Shown piece by piece: positions 47,535 to 58,640 of a stretch of 64,000 bases of DNA. This DNA comes from Tolypeutes matacus. Lineage: Eukaryota > Chordata > Mammalia > Cingulata > Chlamyphoridae. The stretch spans positions 5,664,175-5,728,174 of the forward strand of contig JAKSZT010053881.1 of the NCBI GenBank assembly GCA_026826555.1, in the 5' to 3' direction. Each line of letters opens with the position of its first letter. Positions within the stretch are counted from its first letter, which is position 1. The notes under the pieces are model-generated. The model did no database searches. It was given only the letters and a program-made list of their open reading frames with translations, and had not been told where the DNA came from. A program made the translations under genes and the position numbers.

Positions 47535-47645
47535 ATTTCTTGACTGTTGCAGTCTATCTCTTCCCCTTCTTCCCTTTTTCTCTCTTCCCTTCCTTCCTGT
47601 CTCCCTCCCTCCTTTATGTCTGTCCTTCCATTCATCCATCATCTA
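47535..47645 (+). repeat. Pyrimidine-rich simple repeat
   Basis: CTTCC/CTCC-rich tract passing into (CATC/TCCA)n. It keeps a short forward frame open by chance. Confidence 0.65.
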
Positions 47646-47812
47646 TCCGTTGCTTCTTGTATACTTTCAAATAAGCAACAAAAACATCTCTGGGCTTTTT
47701 CTTTGTAATTTTTTCTCTTTTTTTTGGTTGATCTAAGCCAAAAATTTATCATCATGCTTAAAATAGATATGTTTTCTATGTTGTATATACTCAATTATTT
47801 ATTTATTTATTT

Positions 47813-47869
47813 TTAAATATGAAACGCTTCACAAATTTGTGTGTTATCCTTGCACAGGGGCCATGCTAA

Positions 47870-47909
<40 letters not shown>

Positions 47910-47916
47910 TGAGCGC
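47813..47916 (-). pseudogene. U6 snRNA retropseudogene
   Basis: From 47916 on the minus strand: GCGCTCACTTCGGCAGCACA, then TATACTAAAATTGGAACGAT, then ACAGAGATTAGCATGGCCCC, and an end at GCGTTTCATATTT. This is U6, the catalytic-core RNA of the spliceosome, with a 3-nt loss (AAG) in the ACAGAGA region, several substitutions and an (AAAT)n tail. Flanks TATACTCAATTATTT (47786-47800) and TATATTCAATTATTT (47917-47931) show L1-mediated insertion. No upstream polymerase III promoter elements are expected or seen. Confidence 0.93.
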
Positions 47917-48059
47917 TATATTCAATTATTTTTAAAAATATCTACCTCTTTAGCACATTTGGAAGTTTTTGTGATTTTGATCTCTAAGCATGACATAAAT
48001 AATTTTAGACCCATCTTTTCTTCATTTGATATCCTATTACCTTTACCTACTTTTTGGCT

Positions 48060-48310
48060 GTGATTAGTAATAATGGTAACAGTTTTAACTTTCTTGATAA
48101 TTGAATAAGTGGTAAGTCCTAGATACTGTAATAATTTTGTATTTTACTAATTTAATCATGTTAATAATTCTTTGAGGTAAATGGCATTAATTTCATTTAA
48201 AGGTTGAAGAAACTGAGGTTTTTGAGAAGTTATATATGTGCTCAAATTCACATGGTTAATAACTGGTAGAGCCAAGATATGAACTAGGAGCCAAAACCTT
48301 TGCTCTTAAT
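48060..48310 (-). repeat. MIR SINE (antisense)
   Basis: Reverse MIR order: TAATCATGTTAATAATTCTT, AAAGGTTGAAGAAACTGAGG, CACATGGTTAATAACTGGTA and AAGATATGAACTAGGAGCC. Ancient. Confidence 0.65.
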
Positions 48311-48369
48311 TTCCCTGATGTACTTATAGGTTTCATTATTTTATTAGAGTCTTTAAGCTTTCTGTTTCA

Positions 48370-48475
48370 CAGTCTCTGCCTCTTTCTAAGTCTCTCCACC
48401 AAACTTTTCTCTCTGTCTCTGTGGTTCTTTGTCTCTTTGTCTCTGTGCTTCTTTGTCTCTGTCTCTATCTTACTG
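48370..48475 (+). repeat. TCTCTG-rich simple repeat
   Basis: Irregular repeats of TCTCTGTG and TTTGTCTC. No further structure was seen. Confidence 0.6.
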
Positions 48476-48898
48476 TCATCTTCAAAACCAGAATTTCCAC
48501 ATACTTCCAGAATGCCCCTAAAAAGTGGTACAGCCCCCACTGAGAATCTTTGAGCTAAGGAAAATTACTTTTAGCCCACATTTAAAAGGTGAGAGAAAAT
48601 TATAATGTATAATTAGCCCTTAAAAATTACTTTAAGCTCTTTTGTTTTTAAGAGTTTTAGTTAAGGTATGTTGGTCAGTAATAGGTGTGTGGAACTAATT
48701 ATCATTATTTCTTTTGTTGTTAGAATTGCAGATTCAAACAAGGGCTTGCATGTTTTATCTCCTGGAAAGTTCAGGATGAGGAAGGTTCAGAGTAACGAAG
48801 GGACCTTCTTCACCTTCAAAGGTGTGAAAACAAATAGAATCTAGGCACTAAGATAGGTTTGTTTCTGTGATTGAAGAGTTCTGCTTAATATGATTTTT

Positions 48899-49006
48899 CC
48901 TTTTTCTTTTTCTTTTTCTTTTTTTTTTTTTTCTACCAGAGGGCCTGGTGGTGGGGCTTGGGAGGGTGAGGGTGGGAGGGTTAGGGGAGGGTGAAGTTGG
49001 AGGGGA
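48899..49006 (-). mobile_element. Retroposed C-rich sequence of unknown origin
   Basis: A perfect 15-bp duplication CTTAATATGATTTTT at 48884-48898 and 49007-49021 brackets 108 bases. On the minus strand the insert reads about 75 bases that are C-rich with almost no secondary sequence complexity, ending CAGGCCCTCTGGTAG, followed by an A-rich tail of about 33 bases. This is the signature of L1-mediated retroposition. The forward strand holds at least six G runs of three or more (48952-49005), a strong G-quadruplex candidate. I do not recognise the source RNA. Confidence 0.75.
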
Positions 49007-49186
49007 CTTAATATGATTTTTGAAGTTACTACTTTTTTAAAATAAAGGGGTATTCTGCGATGTTAACTTTTCAAGGTCTTATTGTATACCTTTATGTGAC
49101 TATGGTCTATTTACCCAAAAGATCTTTTTCATGTTAGGTTTCCAAGAATAGCTAGAAGGTAACTGGTAGACAAGAAGCTTGGCCTA

Positions 49187-49390
49187 CAGGGCTTCTGAAC
49201 CTAGGGTGCTTGGATCAACCCCAGGGATCTGTAAATCCTCTGAAACTTCCTGTCACTGTGTGTGTCTGTTTGTCTGTTGTGCACATGTGAATATTTGGAA
49301 GGCCCATTGCTTTCATTTGGATACTGAGTGGGTCTGTAACCCATGCCTCCCTATTTCCTACCCCAACACAAAAAAGTTTAAGAATCAATG
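49187..49390 (+). mobile_element. hAT-type non-autonomous DNA transposon, probable
   Basis: The left end CAGGGCTTCTGAACCT and the reverse of the right end CATTGATTCTTAAAC resemble degenerate hAT terminal repeats. The interior contains GGGATCTGTAAATCCTCTGA and GGGTCTGTAACCC, as in old Charlie-type MITEs. The 8-bp flanks no longer match. Confidence 0.5.
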
Positions 49391-49879
49391 CTAGGGAAAA
49401 ATGGAAAGAACTGATTACTGGAATGGTGATCACATAGATGTACTAGTACCTGATAATGAACCCTCTGGTTTAGAATATTGACAAGGTAAAATTAAATCTA
49501 TTTTATGCATATTATGTTCTAAGAATTTGGAATGGGGAGATAAAGTAAAGAAACATTAGTTTGTTAAATAGTCATTATAAGGACAATTACTAGGAAAATT
49601 CAGATTTTACTCACTGTATAATTTTCTTTTGTGTTTCATTATGTGCTCAGTTTAATTAAAAAGAATAATGATTTGTGACTGAAAGCACTTTCCATTCTAT
49701 AAATGTGAGAACTGTCTTGATTTCTGACTCTAGCTGTTTGTGTTTTCTGATACCATCTTTTTTTCTTTTTGCCTGCAACTTTTTTCCTAACTAGGGCTCT
49801 TTTTTTGGTGGGGGGTGGGAGTTGGGTTTGGATGAGAGGTATTGCTATTCTACCTATGAAACTTGAAGATTATTCATTT

Positions 49880-50160
49880 TTAAAATTTCTTTAAAATATT
49901 TATTGATCAATATGTGTGTTAGACATTGCTGGGGACATAGAAGTGAGCAAGACAGATACTCATAGAGAACTTATATTATTGTCTAGCAGGGACGACAAAT
50001 AAATAACAGTAAGGTGTGATAAGAGTTTTGATAGGGAACATGCCTGGGTACTGTGGATTATCTGACAGGAGCACCTAACCAATACAGGCAATGTCAAGGA
50101 TGACTTTTCTCCTGAGAAGTTATTGAGAGGAAAACTGTTCCTCTGAATGTTTGTGAGACA
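49880..50160 (-). repeat. L2-related relic (antisense)
   Basis: AAATATTTATTGATCAATAT, then GCTGGGGACATAGAAGTGAG and TAGCAGGGACGACAAATAAA parallel the reverse of the L2 3' end. The remainder to 50160 is less certain. Confidence 0.6.
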
Positions 50161-50554
50161 TCTGTTTTTGTCGCCTCATTTCAGCTGTAATATTATTCTT
50201 CATTAGCAATATTATATTTTAACAGTACTGACAGAGTTTTATTACTTAAGATATATGTACTATATTCATTTTACAAATATTGGTTTGTATTGTGAAAAAT
50301 TTGATTTTTACCCACAATAAAAAAATAAAAATGAAAATAAATAAAGTAAAAGTATGTATTAGGAGGAGAGAGAGAAATAAAAGATGAAAGGAAAATAAAT
50401 AAATAAATAAATGAAAAACAAACAAACAAAAATATATGTACTTGTCCTTGCCTTTTTAAATACAGGATACTAAACATCCCCTTTTACATAGTATAATGAT
50501 TTCTAATTTCTAATCACTTTCTCTCTCTTTTTTTTTTTTTTTCCCCTCTTTTAA
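50161..50554. other. AT-rich stretch with A-rich low-complexity block
   Basis: About 50318-50430 is an A-rich block with (AAAT)n and (AAAC)n. Matching ATATATGTACT at 50251-50261 and 50432-50442 might be a target duplication around a 170-bp low-complexity insert, but in AT-rich DNA this is weak. Confidence 0.4.
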
Positions 50555-50710
50555 TGCTTATATTAATGCTGGGAAGTAGGCATTATTTTTCCCATTTTGC
50601 ACAGAAGGAAACACTTGGAATGCTCAAATCACCTTAAGTTAGGTAACTATTAGGTGTTAAGGGCTAGAAGCCTTGTATTTGATTTCTAGTCTAATGTTCT
50701 TTCACACTGT
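50555..50710 (-). repeat. MIR SINE (antisense)
   Basis: TTCCCATTTTGCACAGAAGG, then AAACACTTGGAATGCTC and the following gene-poor tail match MIR in reverse. Diverged. Confidence 0.55.
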
Positions 50711-51065
50711 TACATATAATTAAACAGTTTCTTGATCATATTTATTAGTTCTACTGCAGTTTGCCTCCTAGGCCTTGTGTGTGGTGTATCCAATTAATTA
50801 CCCTTCCATGACATAATCCCAGATATTTATGCACTTAAATTCTTAGTACAAATGTCTCATGTTTGTTGTCACATACTGCTGGTTTTCGGGTATCATCTTG
50901 TTCTGGTGTACCCATTTTTTTAATTCATCACTTCTGAATGACTTTGTTCCGAGAAAACTGATAGCGGACCTCATTGACTTTGTGTATAATATTTTGAAAA
51001 GTGATTTTAAACAATGTTTCAAGGGATTCTCGTATGAATGAAGCTGTCATTCTAATTCATGAAGT

Positions 51066-51133
51066 TTGTTTTACATAATATATGTATATATACACACATA
51101 CATATATACATATATGTATATATATATATATGC
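51066..51133 (+). repeat. (TA)n/(CATA)n microsatellite
   Basis: Alternating TATATG, ACACACATACATA and (TA)n runs, at the 3' edge of an antisense L1 remnant. Confidence 0.8.
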
Positions 51134-51285
51134 TTGTATTTGATAATAATTTACTTTTATTGGGAAATAATTTAAAACTCACAAAATGTTGCAGAATTAG
51201 TGCAGAGACTTCCCATGTACCCTTTACCATCTTTCTCCAGTGATAACATCTTATATAACAACAGTGTGTTATCAAAACCAAGAAA

Positions 51286-51621
51286 CTGGGAAGTGGATGT
51301 GGCTCAAGCGATTGAGCTCTCACCCGCCACATGGGAGGTCCCTGGTTCGGTTCCCAGTGCCTCCTAAAGAAGACAGCAAGGTGGAGCAACGGGCAGGTGC
51401 AGCAAGATGATGCAACAGGAGACACAAGAAGAAAAACATAATGAGGGTCACAACAAAGCAGGGAATGGAGGTGCTCAAGTGATTAGGCACCTCCCTCCCA
51501 CATCGGAGGTCCTGGGTTTGTTTCCTGGTGCCTCCTAAAGAAACAAGATAAACAGACACAGCAACTGCAAACAACATGGGTGGGGGGAAAATAAATAAAA
51601 TAAATCTTTAAAACAAAACAA
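51286..51621 (+). mobile_element. DAS-type SINE, dimeric (sense)
   Basis: First head GATGTGGCTCAAGCGATTGA with B box TGGTTCGGTTCCC; second head GGAGGTGCTCAAGTGATTAG with GGGTTTGTTTCC; then an A-rich tail. Perfect target duplications AAAACCAAGAAA lie at 51274-51285 and 51622-51633. Confidence 0.9.
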
Positions 51622-51740
51622 AAAACCAAGAAATTGCAATTACCAAAAAAAAACAACTAACTAAACTACAGACCTTACTAAGATTTTACCAGATTTACAT
51701 GCATATATAGTGTTAGGAAATTAATTATATGCATACTAGT

Positions 51741-52258
51741 TTTTTATGTTGCATGACAAATTACCAAAAATTTAGATGCTTAAAGCAACACATATGTTAT
51801 CATGTAGTTTTTGCAAGTCAAGAGTCCAGTTACTGTTTAATTGATGTTTTACAAGACTATAACCAAGGTGTTGGCGAGGGCTGGGTTCTCATCTGACAGC
51901 TCAACTGGGGAATGGCCTTCCTTCCAAACTCACTAAGAATGTTGGCAAAATTCATCTCCTTGTGGCTGTAGGAAGTCAATATGCTGCTGCTTCAGAGCCA
52001 TCAAAAATGAGAGAGAACTCTAGTACAAGTCAGCTAGCACACAGTGTTATACAACGAAATAATTATAGGAATGACATCTCATCTTGTCATCTTTGCCATG
52101 TTATTAGTTTGAAACAAGTCACAGTCCCCCCCGCCTCCACCCCCATTCAAGGAGAGAAGATGATTCAAGGGTGTAATACCAGGAGGCAAGGATCAGGGGG
52201 GCCCATTTTAAAGTATGTCCACCACGGCATGTATGGAGTCATGCAACTACCAAAATAA
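51741..52258 (-). mobile_element. Ancient LTR-type repeat (antisense), family uncertain
   Basis: CATGACAAATTACCAAAAAT, GGCGAGGGCTGGGTTCTCAT, TCAACTGGGGAATGGCC, AGTTTGAAACAAGTCACAG and GTATGTCCACCACGG are the reverse of a widespread mammalian LTR-like repeat. The 98-residue forward frame at 51962-52258 falls wholly inside it and is not a gene. Confidence 0.55.
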
Positions 52259-53754
52259 TCAGGATATAGAACCCTAACACTTGTCAACTGTAAATTATTC
52301 TCTATCACTATACTTTGTCCTTCTAAGAATTTCTATAAATGGGATCACATAGCATGTAATCTTTTCACAATGGCTTCTTTTACTCATCCGCGCTATTAAG
52401 CCTATCGTAGTTAGGTACTTTTTATTGCTGAGTAGTATTTCGTTTTATGGATATACCTCAGTGTGTTTATCCATTTAGCCATTGAAGGACAGTTGGTTGT
52501 TTCCAATTTTTGCCAAGTACAAATAAAACTATGAACATTTGTACATAGGTTTTTTTTTTTTTTTGATTGTGGTTTTATATATATATGTGTGTTTGTGTGT
52601 ATATATATAAACAGCCATTTCAACCATTTTTAAGTGTATAATTTTTTGGCAATTACTTTTTCAATATTGTGCTACCATCACCACCTTCCATTACTGAAAC
52701 CTCCTCATCACTCAGAAACTCCTCACCCCACAACCCCCTCCCCGCCAGGTCCTGACAACTTCCAGTTTACTGTCTGTCTCCATGAATCCGCCCATTCTAG
52801 ACATTTCATATAAGTAGAATCATACAGTGTTTGTCTTTTGTATTGACTTATTTCACTTATGTCTCAAAACTTCATTCTTTTTTATGGCTGAATAGTATTC
52901 CGTTTATGCATGGATATACCACGTTTTGTTTATCCATCCATCTTTCAATGGGTTGCTTCCACCTTTTGACTATTGTGAAATTGGTGTAAAAGTATCTGTT
53001 TGAGTCCGCCCTTTCAGTTATTTGGGATTTTTACCGAAGGGTGAAATTGCCAGGTCACATGATAATTCTGTGTTTAACTTGTTGAGGAACTGCCAAACTG
53101 TTTTCCACAATGGCTGCATCACTTTACATTCCCATCAGCAATACATGAGAGTTCCAATTTTTCTACACCCTTGCCAACATTCACTTTCTGTTTTTAATAA
53201 CAGCCATTCGATTGAATGTGAAGTGGTATCTCATTGTGATTTTGATTTGTATTTCCATAATGCTTGTGATGTTGAGCTTCTTTTCATGTGTTTTTTATCA
53301 TTTGCATATTTTCTTTAGAGAAAAGTCTTTCAAATCCTTTGCCCATTTAATTTAGTTTTTGTTGTTGAGTTTTAGGAATTTTTTAAAAATATATTCTGGA
53401 GAGTAAGCCCTTATCAGATATGATTTCCATATATTTTCGCACATTCTGTAGGTTGTCTTTTCACTTCTTGATAATGTCTATTGGAGGGCACAAGTTTTTA
53501 ATTTTGACGAAGTCCCATTTATCTGTTTTTTCTTTTATTGCTTGTGCTTTGATTTCATATCTGAGAATCCATTACCTAATACAAGGTCCTGAAGATTTTT
53601 TTTAACTTTATTTTGTACATTTAATAATTGAAAATATAAACAATTAAAAACGAAGAAGTAAACACAGATGAATAAATATATATCTCAATTAAATGTAATG
53701 GATACATAAAAACTTTTTTTTGAATCAAACAATATGTTACACAATGTATTTGGT

Positions 53755-56700
53755 TCATAGTAATGCATTCATACAGTATTTGTCCTTTTGTGTCTGGCTT
53801 GCTTCGCTCAACATTAAGTCCTCCAGGTTCATCCATGTTGTCGTATGCTTTACGACTTCATTTCTTCTTACAGCTGTATAATATTCCATCGTGTGAATAG
53901 ACTACAGTTTGTTTATCCATTCTTCTGTTCGTGGACACCTGGGTTGTTTCCAACTTTTGGCAATGGTGAATAATGTTGCTATGAACATTGGTGTGCAGAT
54001 GTCTGTTCGTGTCACTGCTCTCAGTTCTTCTGGGTATATACCCAGTAGTGGTATTGCAGGGTCACGTGGCAAGTCTATATTCAACTTCTTTAGGAACTGC
54101 CAAACAGTCCTCCACAGTGGTTGTACCATCCTGCATTCCCACCAACAGTGAAGAAGTGTTCCTATTTCTCCACATCCTCTCCAACACTTGTAGTTCTCTG
54201 TCTTTTTAATAGTGGCCATTCTGATAGGTGTGAAAGGATATCTCATTGTCGTTTTGATTTGCATTTCCCTCATCATGAGTGATGTTGAACATTTCTTCAA
54301 GTGTTTTTTTGCCATTTGTATTTCTTCTGTGGAGAAATGTCTATTCAGGTCTTTCGCCCATTTTTTAGTTGGGTCGTTTGTCTTCTTATTGTTGAGTTGT
54401 AACATCTCTTTCTATATCCTGGATATTAAACCCTTATCAGATATGTGATTTCCAAATATTGTTCCCCATTGAGTTGGCTGCCTTTTCACCCTTCTGACAA
54501 AGTCTTGTAAGGTGCAAGAGTGTTTAATTTTGAGGAGGTCCCATTTATCTATTTTTCCTTTTGTTGCATGTGCTTTGGCTGTAAGATCCAAGAAACCACC
54601 ACCTACTACAAGGTCTTGAAGATGTTTCCCTACATTTTCTTCTAGTAGTTTTATGGTCCTGGCTTTTATATTTAGATCTTTGATCCATTTTGAGTTGATT
54701 CTTGTATAGGGGGTGAGATAGGGGTCCTCTTTCATTCTTTTGGTTATAGATATCCAGTTCTCCCAACACCATTTGTTGAAGAGACTGTTTTTGCCCATTA
54801 GGGTGAGCTTGGTAAGTTTGTCAAAAACCAGTTGACTGTATAGGTGAGGGTATATTTCTGGGTTCTGATTGATGATGTGTCTATCTTTATGCCAGTACCA
54901 TGCTGTTTTGACCACTGTAGCTTTGTAATGTTTCAAGGTCAGGCAGTGAAATTCCTCCCACATTGCTCTTCTTTTTTAGAATGCTTTTGGCTATTCGGGT
55001 GCAATTACCGTTCCAGATAAATTTGGTAATTGCCTTCCCTAATTCTGTAAAGTAAGCTGTTGGGATTTTGGTTGGTATAGCATTGAATCTATAAATCAGT
55101 TTGGGCAAGATTGACATCTTCACGATATTTATTCTTCCAATGCATGAACACGGAAAGTCTTTCAATTTGTTTGGGTCTTTTTAAATTTCTTTTAGTATTG
55201 TTTTGTAGTTTTCTGAATATAGGTCCTGTACTTCTTTGGTTAAATTAACTCCTAGGTATTTGAGTCTTTTTGTTGCTATTGAAAGTGGAATTTTCCTCCT
55301 GATTTCCTCCTCAGGTTGTTCAGTACTAGTGTACAAAAACATTACTGATTTTTGCGTGTTGATCTTGTATCCTGCCACTTTGCTGAACTCATTTATTAGT
55401 TCAAGTAGTTTTGTTGTGGATACTTCAGGATTTTCTAAATACAGGATCATGTCATTCGCAAACAGTGAGTGTTTTACTTCTTCTTTTCCTATTTGGACGC
55501 CTTTAATTTTTTTTTCTTATCTAATTGCCCTAGCTAGAATTTCTAGTACAATGTTGAATAGCAATGGTGACAGTGGGCATCCTTGTCTTGTTCTTGATCT
55601 TAGGGGGAAAGGTGAGTATGATGTTGGCTGTGGGTTTTTCGTATATGCCTTTTATCATATTGAGGAATTTTCCTTTTATTCCTATCTTTTGAAGTATTTT
55701 CATCAAAAAAAGATGCTGGATTTTGTCGAATGTCTTTTCTGCATCTATTGAGATGATCATGTGGTTTTTTCCCTTCAATTTGTTAATGTGGTGTATTACA
55801 TTGATTGATTTTCTTTTGTTGAACCTGCCTTTTCATACCAGGAATAAATCCCACTTGGTTGTGATGTATAAGTCTTTTGATATGCTGTTGGATTCAATTT
55901 GCAAGTATTTTGTTAAGGATTTTTGCATCTATGTTCGTTAGAGAGATTGATCTGTAATTTTCTTTTTATGTGGAATCTTTATCTGGCTTTGGTATTGGGG
56001 TGATGTTGGCTTCATAAAATGTGTTGGGTAATTTTCCATCCTCTTTAATTTTTTGGAAGAGTTTAAACAGGATTGGTGTTAATTCTTTTAGAAATGCTTG
56101 GTAGAATTCACCTGTGAAGCCATCTGGTCCTGGACTTTTCTTTGCTGGGAGATTTTTGATGATGAATTCAATCTCCTTAATCCTGATTGGTTTGTTAAGT
56201 TCTTATATTTCTTGTAGCATCAGTGTAGGTTGGTTGTGTGTTTCTAGAAATTTGTCCGTTTCATCTAGGTTGTCTAGTTTGTTGGCATATAGTTTCTCAT
56301 AATACCCTCTTATGATTCTTTTTATTTCTGTGAGGTCATTTGTAATTTCTCCCCTTTCATTTCTGATTGTATTTATTTGCATCTTCTCTCTTTTTTTCTT
56401 TGTTAGTCTACCAAAGGGTTTGTCAATTTTATTGATCTTCTCAAGGAACGAGCTTTGTTTTGTTGTTTTTCTCTATTGTTTTTCTGTTTTCATTTTCATT
56501 TATTTCTGCTCTAATCTTTATTATTTCTTTCCTTCTGCTTGCTTTGGGATTGGTTTGCTGTTCCTTTTCTAGTTTCTCAAGTTGTTCAGTTAAATCTTTG
56601 AGTTTAGCTCTTTCTTGTTTTTTAATATAAGCATTTAGGGCTATAAATTTCTCTCTCAAAACTGCCTTCGTTGTATCCCATAAGTTTTGATATGTTGTGT

Positions 56701-57530
56701 TCTCATTTTCATTTGTCTCAATATATTTACTGATTTCACTTGCAATTTCTTCTTTGACCCACCAAATATTTAGGAGTGTGTTGTTCAGTCTCCACACATT
56801 TGCAAATTTCCTTTTTTCCTGTCTGTTATTGATTTCTAGTTTCATTCCATTATGATCTGAGAAGGTGCTTTGTATAATTTCAATCTTTTTATATTTATTG
56901 AGAGCTGTATTGTGACCTAACATGTGGTCTATCCTGGAGAAAGATCCATGGGCACTTGAGAAGAATGTATAATCTGCTGAGTTTGGATGCAGTGTTCTGT
57001 GTATGTCTGTTAGGTCTAACTTGTTTATCATATTGTTCAAGGTCTCTATTTCCTTGTTAATCTTCTGACTAGTTGTTCTATCTAATGATGTGAGGTGGGT
57101 GTTGAAGTCTCCCAACGATTATTGTAGAAATGTCTATTTCTCCCTTCAGTTTTGCCAGAGTTCGTCTCATATATTTTGGGGCACCCTGGTTAGGTGCGTA
57201 GATATTTATGACTGTTATATCTTTCTGGAGGATCGTCCCTTTTATTAATATATAATGGCCTTCCGTATCTCTTATCACTTTTTTACATTTAAAGTCTGTT
57301 TTGTCTGTTTTAGTATAGCTACCCTTGCTCTTTTCTGTTTACTATTCGCGTGGACTATCTTTTTCTAACCTTTTACTTTCAGCCTGTTTGTATCCCTGGG
57401 TCTGAGGTGAGTTTCTTGTAAGCAGCATATGGATCGTTCATGTTTTTTTAATCCATTCTGTCAGCCTGTATTTTTTGATTGGTGAATTTAATCCATTCAC
57501 ATTCAATGATATTACTGAAAATGCACTATT
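53755..57530 (-). pseudogene. L1 ORF2 (antisense), endonuclease plus reverse transcriptase, disrupted
   Basis: Pieces in N-to-C order follow. 57078-57278 carries endonuclease strands (DITVINIYAPNQGAPKYM). 56441-57115 carries the catalytic GDFNTHL, SRIDHML and SDH motifs. About 55500-55778 is reverse-transcriptase sequence ([20 protein letters not shown]). 55181-55450 holds the [14 protein letters not shown] segment after the catalytic DD. 54887-55165 and 54412-54963 are thumb and linker. 53902-54405 has the C-terminal cysteine segment ([18 protein letters not shown]). A TAG near 53900 replaces the usual W after EEWINKL. The catalytic motifs survive, but frameshifts split the protein. Confidence 0.88.
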
Positions 57531-57599
57531 TATTTCCTCCATTTTATTCTTTGGTTTTCATATGTTATCTTGTTTTTGTCTCTCTTTTTGCTCTTTTGG

Positions 57600-58640
57600 T
57601 TATCCTTTCTGCTATTCTTTCTTCTATACTCTCCTCCAAGCCTCTCTCTCCTGTCTTTTTCTTTCAGGTTTTAAGGCTTCCTTTAATATTTCCTGCAAGG
57701 GTGGATTCTTTTTTGCAACCTCTCTTAGTTTCTGTTTGTTTGTGAATACTTTATACTCACTTTCATATTTGAAGGACAGTTTTGCTGGATAAAGAATTCT
57801 CGGCTGGCAGTTTTTCTCTTTCAGTTTCCTAATTGTATCATACCACTGTCTTCTCACCTCCATGGTTTCTTTTTTTTTTTTTATTTCTTTTTTTTGTTTG
57901 TTTTTATTTTTATTTTTATTTATTTATTTATTTATTTTTCCCCTCCATGGTTCCTGAAGAGAAATCTGCAGTAAGTCTTACTGGACGTCCTTTACACTTG
58001 ATAGTTTGCTTCTCTCTTGCTGTTCTGAGAATTTTCTCTCTATCTTTTACATTTGACATTCTGAATAGTATGTGTCTTGGTGTAGGTCTATTTGAATTTA
58101 TTCTCATTGGGGTACGGTGTGCTTTTGCACATGTAAGTTCATTTCTTTCGTGAGAGTTGGGAAATTTTCAGCTATTATTTCCTCAAATACTCTTTCTTCC
58201 CATTTTCCTTTCTCTTCACCTTCTGGAACTCCCATGACTCCCATGTTGTTGCGTTCAACTCTCTGAGCCCCTGCTCAATTTTTTCCATTCTTTTTTCTCT
58301 CCGTTCTTTTCTCTCTCCAATTTTAGCTGCTCTGTCTTTGGTATCACTTATTCTTTCTTTTATCATTTCGAGTCTGCTGTTGTATGCCTCAAATGTGTTT
58401 TTGACTTCACCTATTGTGTCTTTCATTCCCATGGACTCCGTTACTTTTCTGTTTAGGATTTCAAATTCTTCTTTCTGTTCGCTCAGTGTCTTCTTGATGT
58501 CATTTATCTCTATAACTATATTGTCTTTCATCTCATTAATTTGATTTTGGAAATTTGTGCTCATCTCATTGATTAGTTCTCTCAAATTCTGCATCACTTC
58601 TGGGACTTTGATGTATTCCTTTTCTTGGGCTATGTCTTCT
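57600..58640 (-). pseudogene. L1 ORF1 (antisense), disrupted
   Basis: The N-terminal and middle part at 58175-58597 is a charged, heptad-rich coiled coil (LRELINEMSTNFQNQINEMK). The C-terminal domain at 57624-57863 starts MEVRRQWYDTIRKLKEKNCQ and ends KPERKRQEREAWRRV at a stop. ORF1p is the trimeric RNA chaperone of L1. The joining region is interrupted by a 74-bp poly(T)-rich insertion at 57868-57941 and by frame breaks. Confidence 0.85.

Larger units (their letters stand above)
51134..53594 (-). mobile_element. Old L1 3' region (antisense), split by a SINE and an LTR
   Basis: Reverse 3' UTR sequence is seen at about 51150-51285 and 51634-51740 (AATAATTTAAAACTCACAAA, CAGTGATAACATCTTATATA). 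3' UTR and ORF2 C-terminal sequence follow at about 52260-53594 (GTGCTACCATCACCACCTTC, TGAATAGTATTCCGTTTATG, TTCCACAATGGCTGCATCAC, ACAAGTTTTTAATTTTGACG). The ORF2 part stops at ACAAGGTCCTGAAG, where the large L1 inserted. Frames are broken. Confidence 0.78.

Noticed and set aside
50251..50442. Possible 170-bp retroposed insert flanked by ATATATGTACT
   Set aside because: The 11-mer is low complexity in AT-rich DNA and the enclosed sequence has no recognisable source; chance cannot be excluded.
51962..52258. 98-residue forward frame
   Set aside because: Contained in an ancient LTR-type repeat; no independent support.
55236..55751. 171-residue forward frame
   Set aside because: Antisense shadow of L1 ORF2 reverse-transcriptase sequence.
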